Shown: positions 12,550 through 23,395 of the stretch, piece after piece | Layout: the number at the start of each line of letters is the position of its first letter | Position numbering within the stretch: position 1 is the first letter of the stretch | Assembly: GCA_027922465.2 (NCBI GenBank) | Contig: BQMF02000020.1 | Span: forward strand, 248,001-312,000 | Length of the DNA stretch: 64,000 nucleotides | Reading direction: 5' to 3' | From: Turritopsis dohrnii | Lineage: Eukaryota; Cnidaria; Hydrozoa; Anthoathecata; Oceaniidae | Notes under the pieces: generated by a model | Database searches by the model: none | The model's input: the letters and a program-made list of their open reading frames with translations, nothing else | Told to the model about the DNA's origin: nothing | Program-made: the position numbers and the translations under genes

Positions 12550-13140
12550 TCATTTATCAATTTATTATAAATCAGTCTTCTCCCTTTGACGAGTGCGATC
12601 ACACGCGCACGCGCTGTCACACGCGTAAAAAGTCCTAGGCCTACATTTGATCGCACGCGCCAATTTGTCATCACCGTGTAAAAAATCCTTTGTTCGTGGA
12701 CATAGGGTATGATTTTCAACAAGTGAAAACTCAACAAGTGCCGCGGAATTTATTACAGTCACCTGGTTTCTATTTAGAAATGATTTCCAGAGTGTAATAT
12801 TTTTTCTCATACATTTTCTTCAATGTCAGGTGCCCTTATTGTTCGACTTGCAAATACGTGCCATGTGCGATCGAACGAAAGTCTTCTAGTTATTTCATTC
12901 AATAAGTTTTTGTTGAAATGGCAATGAATATCAAGTGCAACGACTCTATTTGGTACGATTATGAGCGAGCAGATCTTATCGAGCGTTAAAGTTATTAAAA
13001 GGAGGCATATGTTCCAATCACGTAAAATATCAGATCGCACGCATAAATTTCTGACAACGTGTGATGACATTGATAAGGTACAAATCGCACACGTAGGAGA
13101 TTTTATGAGTGCGTTTTATCGCACGCATGGTATTTTTAAA
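12550..13140. repeat. Region with clustered (T)CGCACGC motifs
   Basis: The motif GCACGC/GCGTGC recurs: GTGCGATCACACGCGCACGC near 12590, GATCGCACGCGCC near 12650, GATCGCACGCAT near 13033 and TATCGCACGCATGG near 13115. The same kind of motif clusters just inside the ends of the DNA transposon at 31678-32893, so this may be a decayed relative. No clear terminal repeat was found. Confidence 0.35.
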
Positions 13141-13384
13141 AGGAGAACACTGATAAATGTGTCTTCCCTGAAGAAAAAGTAATAATGCAGAAACCATACT
13201 ATAAGAAAAACAAAACAAAAAAAACAAAAAAGTTCAAAAGAGAGGACTTACCCTGAAAATATTAATAAGTCTTCATGCAATACTTTCCTTGTTGTGTATC
13301 GTTTCTTGATCAATCAAAACATTTATAACGAATACGAAACGATCAAAACAAACGCAATGTTAAGGTATCTTCTCCTAATACTAA

Positions 13385-14232
13385 AGCTAAGGCGCCACTA
13401 GAGCTTTTTTTGCAACATTGCTGCATTGCATGCGCATGAAAAATGTTGCATGTGTCCCATATCACTTTTTATTTTTCCATGGGACAAAAACTACGCAATG
13501 GAGCAAAAATTTTCGACAATATTTTTGTTGTGGGGCATTTTTTCATAGTGGCCCATGCTTTAGATAATGTTGCGGGACAAAATTTTTATTGTGACGTCAT
13601 TTTACATTCGATTTGAAATTCGATCGAATGCTCTTGAAGTTCCATTGCAGTTAAGAGAGTAAACAAATCACTTTCTTGTTAAGAAGACAGGCTTACGCAA
13701 AGAAAAGATGTCTGAAAAGAAGCGACTCAACAACAAAGAAAAAATTACATTAATTGAATTTTATAAAAACAATTCTGTTTTGTGGGACAGTGATAACCTT
13801 TATCACAAAAATGATAAAGCAAAAGAGCCCATAAAGTTTCAAGTTTCGAGGACATTAAAGATATCATTGATTATTCACGAGAACCCCTCTCTGTGGAATT
13901 TCAATTCTCAAGATTATAGAGATCGTATTTTACGAGAGGCTCTGATGGAGAAACTAGGTGAGCATTTTTCCGGAAAATTTACCATTCCTGAGCTGAAGAC
14001 ATGCTGACATGATATCCTCGCCAAATACAAAAGAGAAAAACAACGAGAAGAAAGTTCAAGAGCTTCCGGATCAGGAACATCAGAGCTGTATTTTTCAACT
14101 TGGGAACATTACAATCAATCATTTTCTTTGCAACAATTTACTACCAGCGTCACTAAGAAGAGTTTCATGCGCATACTATGGGACATGTTGCATTGCATGC
14201 GCATGAAAAAAAGCTCTAGTGGCGCCTTAGCT
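13385..14232. mobile_element. PIF/Harbinger-like DNA transposon (848 bp), degenerate
   Basis: Inverted ends AGCTAAGGCGCCACTAGAGC ... GCTCTAGTGGCGCCTTAGCT, flanked on both sides by TAA (13382-13384 and 14233-14235). A 3-bp TWA duplication is the hallmark of PIF/Harbinger. Just inside each end lies GCATTGCATGCGCATGAAAA in direct orientation, plus further GCATG motifs that may be transposase-binding sites. It carries one MADF-domain ORF (13708-14007) but no DDE transposase, so it is non-autonomous or decayed. Confidence 0.85.
13708..14007 (+). CDS. MADF/Myb-like DNA-binding ORF of the Harbinger-like element, truncated
   Basis: A 99-codon ORF with a true ATG. Residues ~12-98 resemble a MADF (Adf-1-type) DNA-binding domain: LIEFYKNNSVLWD near the start, then a linker, then LREALMEKLGEHF and a C-terminal helix. 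In PIF/Harbinger elements a second ORF with a MADF/Myb-like domain helps the transposase bind the transposon ends. The frame stops at 14007; the following frame (14009-14206) may be the decayed remainder. Its position inside terminal inverted repeats with a TAA duplication supports a transposon origin, not a host gene. Confidence 0.6.
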   Translation: MSEKKRLNNKEKITLIEFYKNNSVLWDSDNLYHKNDKAKEPIKFQVSRTLKISLIIHENPSLWNFNSQDYRDRILREALMEKLGEHFSGKFTIPELKTC

Positions 14233-14455
14233 TAATCGTAGAAAAATATTAATCGTGGTTTGACACACTTTCATGAATAAGTGGCCGCAAAAATGACCCA
14301 AAATTTTAGAGAGTGAAAGCGTGAAAAAAGCGGATGCACAGCGCGTATTAGGATATAGATATTCATCCTTTCAGATATCTTAATGTGTATGCTCATAACT
14401 CAAACTCAAAACATTTTTCCAAGAACATTTTAATTTTGATCATCCCATCATTTTG

Positions 14456-15136
14456 ATTACCCCGCATATAAGCGCTGCGCCTATAGCAAGGACAATCAAA
14501 TTCTGGCACAATTTTTTTATAAAAAAACGCCAACCTATAGGCACATGCGCCTATATTTAATTGAACCTTTAGAACTTCCCTTCATAGCCTGGAATAAGAG
14601 CCTTCCGTATGGGTGGGGAAAAGGCTCACAGGAAAAGCAGGAAAATTCATTTTCTAATGGTTTTACATTTTAAAACTCTATGTCTACAACAACATCGTCA
14701 TCATGAAATGCTGACAGCAGAGGGAGCCAGAACATGAACACAAGTGAAAAGTTCGCAGTGAAAATTGTCAAAAACAATGAAGTTGTTGGACATCTTCCAA
14801 AAGAATTTTCGAAATACTGTACTTCTGCCTTACTTGCTGGGGCATCCTGTAACATTACGGGAAAGAGGGAAAACAAGATAAGGAATGGCTTGGAAGTACC
14901 ATGCACCTATACGGTAAAAGGACCACACTTTATGGTGTCTAAAGTGGAACTTTTTGTAAGAGATTACCTGAGAAGAACAAAATAAGTCTTTATTAAGATG
15001 TGAATATTTTATTGATTTCGTCCCCTAAGCTTGGACCTGTGATCGAGTCATTTCGACGGGAAAAAGGTGCATACGCCATAACCCGGATATAGGGGCAATG
15101 CGCCTATAACCAGGATGCGCTTACATGCGGGGTAAT
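14456..15136. mobile_element. TIR-bounded element carrying a HIRAN-like ORF
   Basis: Inverted ends ATTACCCCGCATATAAGCGC (left) and GCGCTTACATGCGGGGTAAT (right). The subterminal GCGCCTATA motif is repeated near both ends. The flanks show no unambiguous target duplication. The element interrupts or abuts the minus-strand acidic ORF at 15137-15316. Confidence 0.65.
14734..14985 (+). CDS. HIRAN-like small ORF within a TIR element
   Basis: 83 codons from ATG to TAA. The pattern NNEVVGHLPKEFSKYCTSAL, a central TG(K)R, then GLEVPCTY and KGPHFMVSKVE resembles HIRAN-type domains that occur in transposon-linked proteins of many invertebrates (VVGHxP ... VTGxR ... GLEVPCxYxxxGP). HIRAN domains bind DNA ends in HLTF-type helicases; for stand-alone transposon copies the role is unknown. 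It lies wholly between inverted repeats. The domain call is from memory of the motif pattern. Confidence 0.5.
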   Translation: MNTSEKFAVKIVKNNEVVGHLPKEFSKYCTSALLAGASCNITGKRENKIRNGLEVPCTYTVKGPHFMVSKVELFVRDYLRRTK

Positions 15137-15316
15137 AGGGTATTTTATCCTCCTATTTTCTTCGCTGACTGAATCATCGACTGCTTTGATACCAAGTTTT
15201 ATTAGTTCTTCCTTGGAATATTCTAGCTCACCAGTGTATCCATCATTACCACTGAAATTTAAATCTTCGTCACTAATATTTGAAAGATCTTCAGTTTCCT
15301 CTTCAGAGCTGCTCAT
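15137..15316 (-). CDS. Acidic N-terminal ORF fragment, function unknown
   Basis: A minus-strand ATG at 15316 opens an acidic Ser/Glu/Asp-rich sequence (MSSSEEETEDLSNISDEDLN) followed by ELEYSKEELIKLGIKAVDDS. The frame runs into the TIR element that ends at 15136 and stops soon after. It could be the start of a decayed transposon protein or of a host gene cut by the insertion. No domain recognised. Confidence 0.3.
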
Positions 15317-15739
15317 TGTAAATGTTTACTCATCCTAAGCAATAATTTGTTTTCAAATAAATCCATCTATCCACCTGGTGACGTCATTTCATAAATATAG
15401 ACAATATTCTGCTTGGAGTCATTTTGAATCATTGCGTGGTTTGCTGAATCAGAGGCCAGTTTCCTGCGTCCAACAATAACGATTATACTGGCTATAAAAA
15501 GAAAATTTATTTACCAAAAGGAAGTTTGACAGAAAAAAAAACAAACTTGTGCGAGCTTAGCTACAAAACTTATTTTATATACTATATAAAAGAAGCATCA
15601 CTTACCTAAGTTCTAAGCGTAGTTACTCAATATCTATACTAATACGAGCAATCATGATCCACCTGGCTACGTCACGATAATTGATAATCATACAGCAATG
15701 AGAGAAAAAATCTGAGCAAATTCCAAACATTTTGAAAAA
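15317..15739. other. Intergenic, repeat fragment
   Basis: Contains the inverted match to 8255-8280 (ACAATATTCTGCTTGGAGTC at about 15389-15408). Two similar CCACCTGG...ACGTCA stretches occur at about 15372 and 15659. No gene seen. Confidence 0.4.
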
Positions 15740-16870
15740 CTAGATGCCCGGCAGTATCCACATTTCTGATGTTATGCCGGGCAAAAAATTGGCTAATCTA
15801 CAAATCGGAAGCCGGTCAGTAATTTTTTAAAACAAGATGCCCGGCACTACGCAAAAATTGTTTTCGGCATACTACTATACTCTAAGTTACCTAGTGTATT
15901 AATCTAACAATTTCAGACCATCAAACCCATTACACAATTTATTCACCGGATGTCCATACATCAAAAGACAAGAAGACACATAAGTATAGGAATAAAGAAT
16001 GTGACACCCTAAAAATTATGGTCAAAGAAAGACAAATACAAATATCCAGGAAATTTAGGAGAGACTGTTGTTAACTCTTTATATTTCATGTTGCACTCGT
16101 TGCAAAACCATTTAACTTTCTTGGGCAGGTTCTTCTTTAATGGACATGTCACCATTTTAAGCATTGATCACATCAACGGGAAATTTACCTCCTCCACCAC
16201 CAAGAAGAGTTTTGTTTGCTACAACAATGAAAATGAATCATTAAGAAAATGAATAAAACACTTGAATAGAAAATCCTTAGAATTAAAGTTGTTGGATTAG
16301 TTTAGAAAATAACTCGATATTGATGTAATAATAATATAGAAACCTGTGTTCAACAATCGCATCAATTTTCGTAATATCTGCTTGTACAACTTTGATCTTC
16401 TCTATTTTTTGCGATGTAGTGTGTAATGTGTTTTTAGCACACGTGTATAAGAATTTCAAAAATTCGAAATGTGATTCGTTCGCAATTATATACACAAAGA
16501 AGAAGAAGAACAACAGAACAACAGAAAAAGAATAATGGAAAATAAAAAGACAACAAACAATACCTGTTATTTATAAGCAAGATTAATCTGAGTGGACTAT
16601 GAAGGACTATTAATTGAGAATTTTTTATTTCTGTTGAAATGTTTATATTTTTTTAGAGTGCTTTTAATCATTATTTGCCCGGCACAAAACATGAAATTGT
16701 AATAATGGACATTCTAATTTAATTTTTTGCATGGCACAACATGAAATCGGAGTTATGGATACTGCCTAGGCATGTAGTTTTTCAAATTTGCTGACTGGAA
16801 TGGGAGTTGGATAGTGCGGGGCATCTAGTTTTTCAAAATTGCTGACCGGCTATACTGCCGGGCACGTAGA
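15740..16870. mobile_element. TIR element with TGCCCGGCA end motifs
   Basis: The left side carries ACTAGATGCCCGGCAGTATC, then TATGCCGGGCAAAAAATT, then a second AAACAAGATGCCCGGCAC. The right side holds the inverted counterparts: GGATACTGCCTAGGCATGTA, GCGGGGCATCTAGTTTTTC and CTGACCGGCTATACTGCCGG. The arms are thus compound, with two TIR-like copies per side, as if one element had inserted into a relative. The interior holds only short frames (16283-16513, repeat-like); no transposase was recognised. Confidence 0.6.
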
Positions 16871-17509
16871 CACGTCTAACATATCATACCCAATACCTTA
16901 AAAACTCAACGATTTCATTTCAAATAATAGTACGAAAAAAATAAGAGGCTTAATTTTGTAATTTTGTGTATTTAATTTCACGGAAGACCAATACAATAAT
17001 AAGAAAAATTTGTGGATTTTGCAGATTTTGCTAAATCTGCGAAATCTTCCTTCCCCATGACAAAAAGTCATAGACACACAACTATTGTTACATAAACCAT
17101 ACAAAAAATTAAAATATAAGGTAAGATCTAATATCTTAGAGAATAAAGAGTTACTATAAAATTATGATAATTGCTAAATGTGTAAATTTTTGCAAAATCA
17201 TTCACCCTCCTCCTGAGCTGCCTGATATATCGTGTTGTTGTTGTTGAAACTAGGAGTAGTGGGGAAAAACGGTTTTTTCTTATGCCTTATATTGTAAACA
17301 TACTTTCAAGATGCTTGTGTTCAAATATGATTTTTTCCCTATGTCTATGTTTTAAATTAAATGTTGTATGGTGTAGTTCTCTATCTTCCTTACTGAAACT
17401 TCTCTACGTTGCTTGCAAAACACATGGAACCAAAAAAGCTTAATCAGCAAAAATCGGTTAATATGGCCTTTCTTTTTAAAATAAAAATTATAAATCTTTT
17501 GGTTGGTAG
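16871..17509. other. Region upstream of MIIP
   Basis: Likely holds the promoter and 5' end of MIIP. A possible first coding exon is 17424-17456: ATG in good context (ACACATGG), then MEPKKLNQQKS and a donor CG|GTTAAT. It ends in phase 0, whereas the obvious next acceptor (17509) needs phase 1, so I do not join them. No other gene seen. Confidence 0.35.
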
Positions 17510-20500
17510 AAGAGGCCAGGAGTGATCAAGAAAAACTAAACAAATTTCAAATAATGGCGGGAGAACACATCAACAGTAGCCTAAAACAGAATAGTAAAAT
17601 GCTGATTTCAAAACTCGAGAAAGGAGTTAATGAATTAAAATATTTGGTTGGAAAAGACTCAGGAAAGAATAGCCAGATCCTGAAGAATAGAAAATACACG
17701 AGTACTCCTAAATTACATATAAAAAGGATCATAGAAACAAGCGAAAAAACTCCTAATAATTATTATTGTGATGATGGTTGTACTGCTACTAGTATTTGTG
17801 ACGCAGCGACATCAGTTCTTTTACTACATAAAGGAAATGCAAGGATAAAAAAGAAAAAGAAGAGTCCAGAAAAGCATTTAAAAAACAATTATAAGCCAAA
17901 GGTAAACGAAATGTTCATCATTTAAAAAAATTGTATAACTTTAACTTAAGGATAGTCCATACCCTCTGATGTGAATTTTTTTGAAAAAATTTTTTTTTCA
18001 ATATTTCCTTTCAATTTTTTATTTAAAAACAGATTCTGCAATCAGAATTTTAAAATTCCAAATAATTATGGAGTTATTAGCAAAAACCAAAAGGCAAAAA
18101 AATCACACAAGTAATTAACTTTGATTTTTCTATCAAAGATAATATACGTACATGCATGACGCCATACATACTTTTTCGTCCAAAATGATATTTCAAGGGA
18201 TGATAGAACTCACAAAGTTGTTTCAGAACTCTTTTCAGTATTTCAGTATGTTTCCTTGGGCAGATATTTTGATTTAAAAACCATCAAATTATGCAATGCA
18301 TAATTATGATGAAGCGAGATTAGGTCATTTGCGAGATTAGGCCATTGTAATGCCTTATGCAAATTAATAAATAGAAATAGAAGATGGTTTTTGTTAGTGT
18401 GTATAACCTCTGAATTAGTAAATGCTATGACTTCACTCTTCTATCAATCAACTCAGAATGGAGGCCCTTACTCCATAGTAACTTACTCCATAGTAACTTA
18501 TAAAGATGTAATATTAATCATATGTAAAGTTATTCCAATGAGAAGTGTTAGCTACTATCTTAGTATTATATATCATAAATATGCATTGCGAGTCATTCCA
18601 TGTCAAATCAACAGATGGCCTACACCACTATGTCTCAGATTTTCTTCAAATTTTTTCTGTAGAAAGCCTTAGTTGAGAATATGTACTGTGCAAAATTTAG
18701 GCCTCTAATTCCTTTCGGTTCTCAAGATATGGCCATTTATGTTAAGGCCCTGTTTCCAATATTAAGTCTAGGTTTACATTCTGATGTAATTCTTATATTG
18801 CGTTTTGCGGACACACTTAATTGTCACAAAAAAATTAAGTTACCTATCTAGAATCAAAATTTTATGTAGAATTCAAAAAACGCACTGAAAAAGGGATGAG
18901 CACAGCAGAAAAGCCTCAATTTGAGCATTCTTTGCTTTGCAGTTTTTAACAAATTCGGTTTCTTCTGGGACCGATTTACCTAATTGCCCCCCAAAAAATT
19001 CCTAATTTTTTTTTAGAAGTGTAGTGTACTAGTTTGGTTGCTTTAATGCTGAAAAAATCAGCTTGGTAATATTCTTAGAAATTGGAAAATGAATTTGGTG
19101 TAATATGAAGGTGAAATTATTTACATATTTAAATATTTGACGCCATTTTAAGATAATTTTACCTAGGTTTTCACACCAAATTCCCCTTCATCATTTTCCA
19201 ATTTCTGAAAATATTACCAAGCTGATTTTTTCAGCATTACAGTAATCAAACTAGTACACTACACTTCTAAAAAAAAAATAGGAAACTTTTTTGGGGCAAT
19301 TGGGTAAATCGTTCCCAGAAGAAACCGAATTCGTTAAAAACTGCAAAGCAAAGAATGCTCAAATTGAGACTTTTCTGCTGTGCTCATCCCTTTTTCAGTG
19401 TGTTTTTTGAATTCTACATAAAATTTTGATTCTAGATAGGTAACTTAATTTTTTTGTGACAATTAAGTGTGTCCGCAAAACGCAATATAAGAATTACATC
19501 AAAATGTAAACCTAGACTTGATATTGGAAACAGGGCCTTAATATAAATGGCTGTATCTTGAGAACCGTAAGGAATTAGAGGCCTAAATTTTGCACAATTT
19601 ATATTCTCAACTAAGTCTTTCTACAGAAAAAAATTGAAGAAAATCTGAGACATAGTGGTGCAAAATGTGTAAAATATCTGTTGATTTGACATGGAATGAC
19701 CCTTGCATAAATTAAATATAAGATTTGAAAAACGAAATATCTCAAGAACTATAAATAATTATGAAATACTGAAAAACGACTTGTTAAACAACTCTTTGAG
19801 CTCTATCATATTTGTGCTACTGTCAATCGCTCCTTAATTTAGACACTCACAAAAAACATCTGCAAAATACAAACCACATCAATAATAATCCATACTATCA
19901 ATTAAACTAAATCCAAAACTTATCATATAACTAAAATTAACAAATTTGAATAAGTCAACTTTACCCTTCTTGAGACACACGTTATACAAAGATAATCTTT
20001 GAGCTTTGCAATGTGATTACATATCTGATTTTTGACTCTATCTAAACAATGGATTCATGGAATTCATTCAGACCTTTCAAGTTGCACATATTTATTGTGA
20101 TGTGTTCAATATTTTAATGCTTTCCACATCCTGCTCTCATTCTTACTTCATCTTTCCCCTGTATTATCTGAAAGTTACTAGTGTCTGTTCGGATTTTTAG
20201 AAGACTCTTAAGAAGGCCACTTTCCACTTCTCGAAAATTTTGGATGTCCAAAGTTAGGGCGATTTATTATCATTTAATACAAAATGCTTTTCTAACTGGA
20301 AAATGCAAAGAACAGTCTCCACCTCAATCACTATAACCCTAGTAATAACATGTTTTCCCCTATGAGATAATTAGTCATTTGGTGAAGGGAGAAACATAAG
20401 TAAAATCTGTTGTAGGTAGATAGGTACTGACATTTTCCAATCAAGGCAAGTTACCCACCTTCTACTGGTGATATATTAATAACGTCCAAAAGTTTTTCTT

Positions 20501-22239
20501 TCCAAAAATTTTGGATTTTAAAGGCTTAAATAAAAATAATGTTTTTGGTTGATTTGGGACCTGATAAGTGCATATAATAATCCCAACATTTTTTTAGGAA
20601 GTCCAAAACTGCTAAGCACTCGTTCAAAAGCATTCTTGAGTGCCTCACATGATCAAAGTCAAAGATGAGTTAGCATTACTACAGTAAAAAACATATTATA
20701 GCCTGTCTTTACACAAAATTATGCATTGTTCATGAAAAGGACATTCAATAATTGTTGCTATTTTCTTTGTTGCTGCATTTTGTTAGTGTGTCGGTTTCTC
20801 TTTTTTCATAGGTTTTTGCTATGAGTTGCTATATATTATGCAGTCTAGTTTGGGTTCATTTAGGATATTGAACAGAAGTCAAAGAAAGTTTGTTATTCTC
20901 CAAAACTTAATCGCAAGTCCTTGGTAACGAGATCTTGTGAACCAGAAAAAACAATGATGGGGTATGACTGGATTGCTGGGATGCTCGATAATGATTCATA
21001 CATAGACAAAAAACCAGAAAGGTTTTTCAACGATATTGAAGAATTCAGGAGGGTGAACAGAGAAGCTTGCAAAAGTAAACAAGGAGATGAGAATTTAAGG
21101 TTATTAATTCTTTCTAATCTAGTGCACCAGAGGAAATAATCTTTCAGTATTGATTTAACTGAAATTTTCCATACGATGTGTATAATATTCAACTTGTTTC
21201 AGTGAAGAAAAAACTGCTTTGAAATCATTTGGAAAAGAAGAGAAAGAAAATCAACCCTTGTGCTGTAAGACGTTGTGTGTTCTTACTTAGTATACATTTT
21301 CCTTAAGAAAATCAACCCTTGTGTTGTAAGACGTTGTGTGTTCTTACTTAGTATACATTTTCCTTAAGAAAATCAACCCTTGTGCTGTAAGACGTTGCGT
21401 GTTCTTACTTAGTATACATTTTCCTTAAGAAAATCAACCCTTGTGCTGTAAGACATTGTGTGTTCTTACTTAGTATACATTTTCCTTACATTTGTCGATA
21501 CTGTTTCATGACTTTTCTTTACAAGGTAATGGCGATGGGGTGTACAGAGTAAATAATCGTCTTCATCTTATTCCTATTCATGGTCCATATTCTAGTTGTC
21601 CCATGTGTAAAAGATCAAACTTAAAATCAGATGAAAAGGAGGGTTATGCCAGGTATATAACATAGTGAGAATTCTCCATTTAACAATTGCTAAATAATTG
21701 ATATTGAAACTATATTCTTCTTTTGAATATTCAGGGTCAGTATACCACACTCTGCCATCTCTTCACACTTCCAAGCTCGAGCTCATAGACGCAAAAGCTA
21801 TGACCCTTCAAATTCTGTTGCATTGTCCATGGTATGTTGTTGTATTTCAATAATTTTCCATAATAAACCAAAAATGAAACCTGCGTTTATATCAAGGTTT
21901 TCTATCAAGGTATCCATGCATTTCAAAGGGGTATGGTAAAGTAAAGTTATTTAATATTTATTTTATAGCATTGTTTGGCTGGTTGGGAGAATTCAAAACC
22001 TTCATATGCTCCTGGACCATTGTCAATCGATCTAGCTTCGCATACTCGAACAGATGGCATGACCTCTTTGGTAACAGATATCTTTTTATTTTGATTTCTT
22101 CATCATGATCTGCTCCTTTTGGCTTTTAATGACATAATCACAATATCTTGTTGTATAAGACCTTCTATAAAATCTATTACTTTTAGAGGGTTATTAATGA
22201 ATTTTACCTTTTCAGAAACCAATGAAGAGGCCGCGATAA
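17510..22239 (+). CDS. MIIP: MIIP (migration and invasion-inhibitory protein) orthologue, N-terminus unresolved
   Basis: Exons joined in phase: 17510-17901, 20864-21074, 21526-21652, 21735-21831, 21969-22070, 22216-22239 (stop TAA); about 317 codons. The diagnostic parts match vertebrate MIIP block by block: GYDWIAGMLD with PERFF and EEFRRVNREAC in exon 2, VYRVNNRLHLIPI and a CPMC pair in exon 3, RVSIPHS and AHRRKSYDPSNSVAL in exon 4, HCLAGW and LSIDLAS in exon 5. The short last exon adds a basic tail, KPMKRPR. The first listed exon starts in phase 1, so an upstream coding exon is missing; an internal ATG at 17554 would also give an open protein. In human, MIIP (IIp45) binds IGFBP2 and HDAC6 and restrains migration; the molecular role is still unclear. 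Intron 1 holds a ~1.1-kb palindrome and intron 2 a 61-bp minisatellite. Confidence 0.85.
18190..19815. mobile_element. Very long near-perfect inverted repeat in MIIP intron 1
   Basis: Sequence from about 18592 (GTCATTCCATGTCAAATCAA) folds back on sequence ending at about 19700 (TTGATTTGACATGGAATGAC) with arms of roughly 500 bp and a centre near 19130-19150. A weaker outer pairing (GATAGA...GTTGTTT...TCAGTATTTCA at 18196-18250 against 19750-19815) shows the element is longer, with about 300 bp of extra sequence in the left arm. There is no transposase ORF. It is probably a foldback or MITE-type DNA transposon. Confidence 0.75.
21244..21487 (+). repeat. Minisatellite, four 61-bp units, in MIIP intron 2
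   Basis: Four head-to-tail units start at 21244, 21305, 21366 and 21427 with an exact 61-bp step. Each reads AAGAAAATCAACCCTTGTGC and continues to ACTTAGTATACATTTTCCTT, with only one or two differences between units. It lies wholly inside the intron between the second and third listed exons of MIIP. Confidence 0.95.
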
Positions 22240-23032
22240 CATATAATCCTGAAATGGCTCTTCAGTGTCCTCAATGATATGTGCTTGCTAGCAACAAAAT
22301 CTTATAAAGATGCAAAGAATTAATTGAATAATTGAACTTGATTGCAAAAGGCATCCTACTAATACTTCAGTTAGAGAAATTACTTCTCTTTTCTGATTTC
22401 CTCAAAAACATCCATTCTTTTAAAAGAAACCCTTGAATTAGTTATTGTATCTTCATTTGTTTTTCAACTTTTTTAAAAATTCATGTATATATAAAATTGT
22501 ACAATTCGTTTATATATGTATATAATGTATTTGAAGAACAAGCTTATCAAGTTTTTCACAGTTCCATTTTTGTGTCATTGATGTCATTCTGATGTACTCT
22601 GTCACACGAAACCTTCTGTTTCCGTGCAATAGCCACCAGTAGTTGTTGCTATATCAATGTCAGTAAACTTTTCCTTTCCTCGACAAGCGTTTTTCTAAAT
22701 TTTCAGTTATTAGCTGTTCAAAAATTTTTTTGTGTGCGGAATATACATCAGCCGAAACGTCTGTGCGGATTTATTTTTCTGAAGTTGAAGTTTGATTTGT
22801 TTATATTTTTCTGAAAACTGGAGCAAAACAAAGTTGTGTTATATTTCCATTTTGTTTTTATTTGTTTCTCGCTTGGTGAAACAAGATAAGACTGCCCATT
22901 TGAAGGGTATTTAACGCTTTTTTTTGGAGAAAGCTCACGAAGAAAGAACAAAATAATTCTGAAAAGCTTGAAAACAATCGAGGCTCATTTTTTATCCAAA
23001 AATGGAGATAGAACAAAATAATTCTCAGCTAA
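22240..23032. other. MIIP 3' flank, no gene seen
   Basis: Begins with the MIIP 3' UTR. No canonical AATAAA was found close to the stop codon. The rest is AT-rich; the minus-strand frame at 22748-22951 shows no domain. Confidence 0.4.
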
Positions 23033-23302
23033 CAATATGAATATGATGGAAAAGAATCAGAATCGGATTCAGATGAGGAAATCAACGTGTTTATCCAAGA
23101 ATCTTCAGATGAGAGTGACATTGAAGTCTTGAGGAATCCACGGGAAAAGAGAAAGGCACCGGTAATAACAGATACTTCCGATGAAAGTGATAGCGAGGTA
23201 TTTCAAAAGAAAAAGACGACAGCCATAATAGAAGAAACGCCTGAAACCAATGCAGGAATCAAAATAGATTTTTTTCAGGAGTATTTTTTAGGAGTACATT
23301 GA
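23033..23302 (+). CDS. Acidic Ser/Asp/Glu-rich ORF, unknown, possibly an exon or relic
   Basis: Open from just after a stop at 23030-23032 to TGA at 23300-23302. Early residues are YEYDGKESESDSDEEIN, then two similar blocks, SSDESDIEVL and TSDESDSEVF, separated by a KRKAP linker: an internal duplication of about 25 residues. There is no good start; an ATG at about 23000 is out of frame by one. It could be the N-terminal part of a decayed transposase or a lone exon. No function assigned. Confidence 0.3.
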   Translation, partial: QYEYDGKESESDSDEEINVFIQESSDESDIEVLRNPREKRKAPVITDTSDESDSEVFQKKKTTAIIEETPETNAGIKIDFFQEYFLGVH

Positions 23303-23395
23303 AATTGAAAAATAAAATTATACTATCAAGTAAATAAAGTATTGCAATTTTTTTTAATTGCCTCCCAAAATTAAGTAAGTTATGAAATTTTAGAA

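Noticed and set aside
17424..17456. First coding exon of MIIP (MEPKKLNQQKS)
   Set aside because: The donor is phase 0, while the acceptor at 17509 needs phase 1; using the acceptor at about 17514 would fit but leaves an intron of about 60 bases, so it was not joined.
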